Assembly: GCF_013836145.1 (NCBI RefSeq)
Contig: NZ_CP057483.1
Coordinates: forward strand, 1,860,001-1,924,000
Direction of reading: 5' to 3'
From: Citrobacter sp. RHB25-C09
GTDB taxonomy: Bacteria > Pseudomonadota > Gammaproteobacteria > Enterobacterales > Enterobacteriaceae
DNA length: 64,000 nt
Shown here piece after piece: positions 61,602 to 64,000 of the stretch. Positions within the stretch are counted from its first letter, which is position 1; each line of letters opens with the position of its first letter. Position numbers and translations under genes: made by a program. The notes beneath the pieces are model-generated. The model did no database searches, was not told the origin of the DNA, and worked only from the letters and a program-made list of their open reading frames with translations.

Positions 61602-62618
61602 TTAATCATCGGGGGTGAGTTCACCGCGCAGGTTTTGCGTCATTGCATTGCGAATGGCATCGGTATCGAGCCCTTTGCTCAGCAGGTAGTGGAGCTTGGT
61701 CAGCGTAGCCTCGACGGTCATATCTGCGCCGCCGATGACGCCTGCATGTGCCAGCGCGTTACCGGTGGCATAACCGCCCATATTCACTTTGCCGGACATG
61801 CACTGGGTCAGGTTGATCACCACGATACCGCGTTTGCTGGCTTCGCTCAGTTCATTAAGGAACTCTTTATTCTGCGGCGCGTTGCCGACGCCGTAGGAAC
61901 GCAGAATCAGCGCCTTGACCGGCTGGCGCAGGAAGTTACGCACCACGTCAGCAGAGATCCCCGGGTAAATCGTGACCACGCCAATGGGCTGGGGGGTAAT
62001 TGGATGAACCGTCAGTTCACCTTTGCCCGTGGGCGCTGGCGACGTACCTAAGCGGCGAATGTGGATCCCGGCCTCCAGCAGCGGCGGGAGGTTCGGCGAG
62101 GCAAAGGCATCAAAGCCATCAGCGTGTGCTTTGGTGGTGCGGTTGCCGCGAAACAGACGGTTGTTGAAGAACAAAGTCACTTCGTTGATGGGGTAATTAG
62201 CCGCAACGTACAGCGCATTCAGCAAGTTGATTTGACCGTCAGAGCGAAGCTCAGCTAACGGGATTTGTGACCCTGTCACAATGACCGGCTTTCCCAGATT
62301 CTCCAGCATAAAAGACAGGGCAGAGGCGGTAAACGCCATGGTGTCGGTGCCGTGGAGGATCACGAAACCATCATATTCATCGTAATGGGCCCTGATGTCA
62401 TCGGCAATATGCTGCCAGTCCTGCGGCGTCATATCGGATGAATCCATTAATGGCGCATATTCATGAATAGTAAAGTCCGGCATTTCCGGGCGATGGAATT
62501 CAGGCATCAGCGCCAGCTGGCGCTGGAGGTGGCCCGAAACCGGGATGTAACCTTGTTCAGAACGCTGCATACCAATGGTACCGCCAGTATAGGCAACGTA
62601 AATTGATTTCTTCTGCAT
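61602..62618 (-). CDS. ansA: L-asparaginase I (cytoplasmic)
   Basis: 338 residues, the exact E. coli length. Both catalytic triads are visible: YTGGTIGM (Thr) and ILHGTDTMAF (Thr-Asp). It hydrolyses asparagine to aspartate in the cytoplasm. The start at 62618 matches E. coli MQKKSIYVAYTGG; an ATG two codons earlier is possible. Confidence 0.96.
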   Translation of the reverse strand: MQKKSIYVAYTGGTIGMQRSEQGYIPVSGHLQRQLALMPEFHRPEMPDFTIHEYAPLMDSSDMTPQDWQHIADDIRAHYDEYDGFVILHGTDTMAFTASALSFMLENLGKPVIVTGSQIPLAELRSDGQINLLNALYVAANYPINEVTLFFNNRLFRGNRTTKAHADGFDAFASPNLPPLLEAGIHIRRLGTSPAPTGKGELTVHPITPQPIGVVTIYPGISADVVRNFLRQPVKALILRSYGVGNAPQNKEFLNELSEASKRGIVVINLTQCMSGKVNMGGYATGNALAHAGVIGGADMTVEATLTKLHYLLSKGLDTDAIRNAMTQNLRGELTPDD

Positions 62619-62655
62619 GGTCATTTTCAGTGTTTGAGGGGGAGAGGTCACTCTT

Positions 62656-62731
62656 GCCGGATGGCGATGTAAATAACTTATCCGGCCTACGGGTAGAAGA
62701 TAGGCCGGATAAGACATCGCCGCCAACCGGC
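62656..62731. repeat. REP/BIME pair between ansA and sppA
   Basis: GCCGGATGGCGATGTAAATA...TTATCCGGC (62656-62686) and the inverted unit GCCGGATAAGACATCGCCGC...ACCGGC (62704-62731). Confidence 0.85.
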
Positions 62732-62740
62732 ATTGACAGA

Positions 62741-64000
62741 TCAGCGCACGTTAGCGCAGGTCAGGCAAAACGCATAACGATTTTGCGGATCGTTAAACGC
62801 GGCGAGCTTATCGCTTTCTGCTTTAACGGCGCTGGCCGCAGAGGCCAGCGGTGCCGGAAGCATGGCCTGAATCGCTTGGGGCAGCATCGCACGAACAGAG
62901 CCGCTCATGCTGTCCATCACCATATCGAAGAAATCGGGCTCAGCCTGATAATAATCGATATGCCACTGTTTGAGTTTCGCCAGTTCAGCGGCTTTGGCAA
63001 CCGCATCGTCAAAGTCGCCGAGGCTGTCGACCAGACCATTCGCTTTGGCGTCCTGCCCGGTCCAGACGTGACCTTGGGCAATTTTGTCTACCTGCTCAGG
63101 CGTTGACTTGCGCGCGTCGGCTACCAGCGTGATAAAACGTTTATAGCCATTCTCAATGCTTAATTGCATCATTTGCTGGACTTCCGGCGGCAAGGCTTTG
63201 GTCACTGAAATGTCAGCCAGCGGGGACGTCGCGACGCCGTCAGTATGAACGCCAATCGAATCCAGGCTGTTCTCGACGGTATTGATAACGCCAAAAATGC
63301 CGATGGAACCGGTGAGGGTGCTGGGGTTTGCCACAATGTAACTGGCTGGCGTGGAGATCCAGTAGCCACCAGACGCCGCCATTCCGCCCATCGAAACCAC
63401 CACTGGTTTACCCGCTGCTCTTGCTGCAGCAAGCTCGGAACGAATCACTTCAGATGCCGTCACGCTTCCGCCAGGGCTATTCACGCGCAGTACAATGGCC
63501 TTCACTTTCGGATCCAGACGCGCTTCACGAATTTGCGACGCGGTCGTATCGCCGCCGACGTTCCCCGGCGTCTCTTCGCCGTCCATGATCGCGCCATTAG
63601 CAAAGACGACGCCGATCGAACCGCCGGTGTCTGCTGGCGGATTCAGCGAATAATCATAGTAACTGATCGCCCGATAATTATTCTCTGTCTTACTCCAGCC
63701 AAACTGTTTGGTCAGCGCTTTTTCCACTTCAGCGCTGGAAAGCAGGGCATCCACAAGCTTGCTGTTAAGCGCATACTGCGCGGTGTCGCCATCCACTTTC
63801 GTCAACGCATCCAGTACGCCCTGCGCCCCAGGGAAGACCTGTTGTGCGGGGACCTGACGGTTCGCTGCCACGGTATTGAGATAGTTCTGCCACAGTTCGC
63901 CAATCCAGCGGTTGTCCGCTTCACGGGCTGCCGGTGACATATCGTCACGAATAAACGGTTCCACGGCAGATTTATAGGTGCCGACGCGGAAGACGTGGGT
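62741..64000 (-). CDS. sppA: Protease IV (signal peptide peptidase SppA), C-terminal part (partial)
   Basis: The reading frame is open to the window end, so the N-terminal about 200 residues are missing. Present are the catalytic Lys region (FRVGTYKSAVEPF), the S49 blocks IVLRVNSPGGSVTASE and the nucleophile Ser in GGMAASGGYWIS. The C-terminus ends RYAFCLTCANVR. It is an inner-membrane tetrameric serine protease that degrades cleaved signal peptides. Upstream of ansA, as in E. coli. Confidence 0.96.
   Translation of the reverse strand, partial: THVFRVGTYKSAVEPFIRDDMSPAAREADNRWIGELWQNYLNTVAANRQVPAQQVFPGAQGVLDALTKVDGDTAQYALNSKLVDALLSSAEVEKALTKQFGWSKTENNYRAISYYDYSLNPPADTGGSIGVVFANGAIMDGEETPGNVGGDTTASQIREARLDPKVKAIVLRVNSPGGSVTASEVIRSELAAARAAGKPVVVSMGGMAASGGYWISTPASYIVANPSTLTGSIGIFGVINTVENSLDSIGVHTDGVATSPLADISVTKALPPEVQQMMQLSIENGYKRFITLVADARKSTPEQVDKIAQGHVWTGQDAKANGLVDSLGDFDDAVAKAAELAKLKQWHIDYYQAEPDFFDMVMDSMSGSVRAMLPQAIQAMLPAPLASAASAVKAESDKLAAFNDPQNRYAFCLTCANVR

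Noticed and set aside
63245..63937. Long plus-strand frame inside sppA
   Set aside because: Antisense shadow of a well-supported gene with GC-driven open frame.

Overview
The window is chromosomal DNA from an enterobacterium. The right third carries long runs of genes that match Escherichia coli K-12 gene for gene (leuE, yeaR, yoaG, yeaQ, yoaJ, yoaK, yeaO, yeaL, yoaI, yeaK, dgcJ, yeaH, yeaG, mipA, yeaE, yeaD, gapA, msrB, yeaC, pncA, ansA, sppA). REP/BIME and ERIC repeats are present. A class A beta-lactamase of the CdiA/SED/CKO type and a chromosomal aadA point to Citrobacter (koseri / amalonaticus / sedlakii / farmeri side); this species call is inference.

Layout. 1-93 is the 3' end of icd. 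94-10167 is an accessory-rich chromosomal stretch: a cspG-like cold-shock gene, an SDR/NTF2 pair with a divergent HxlR regulator, a PhzF protein, an alpha/beta hydrolase divergent from a CGNR regulator, a tRNA-like pseudogene, the beta-lactamase, a UspF-like protein, a Cys-rich copper-storage-like protein and aadA. At 10174 the umuDC operon begins behind a LexA box. umuC is cut after codon 34 (10697) and resumes at 41733.

The 31-kb insertion (10698-41732) looks like a Tn554-type element with a trio of tyrosine recombinases, bounded by a 6-bp core AACGAT. Its order is: three recombinases plus a small accessory protein; a Gabija-like OLD nuclease/UvrD helicase pair; a putative HEPN-like gene; two decayed IS3-family copies; a complete second umuDC operon with its own LexA box; a large nuclease-STAND NTPase gene (DUF4297/Cap4-like N-terminus) overlapping a 481-aa gene of unknown function; an 11-copy 8-bp tandem repeat; an AT-rich orphan; and finally a nested, intact 8,684-bp Tn3-family transposon with perfect 38-bp inverted repeats and a GTTAA target duplication. 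That transposon carries a five-gene microcin operon of the MccPDI type (precursor, immunity, CPBP protease, HlyD-like adaptor, C39-peptidase ABC exporter).

How it fits together. The island is a defence-and-competition cassette: two NTPase-based anti-phage candidates plus a contact/proximity-type microcin. It disrupts the host DNA polymerase V gene but brings an apparently intact replacement. The replacement umuC differs from the host site by silent changes exactly in the core, which could protect it from being a target. 42894-64000 is ordinary housekeeping sequence, apart from small synteny changes (yajD and a GH18 chitinase between yeaC and pncA).
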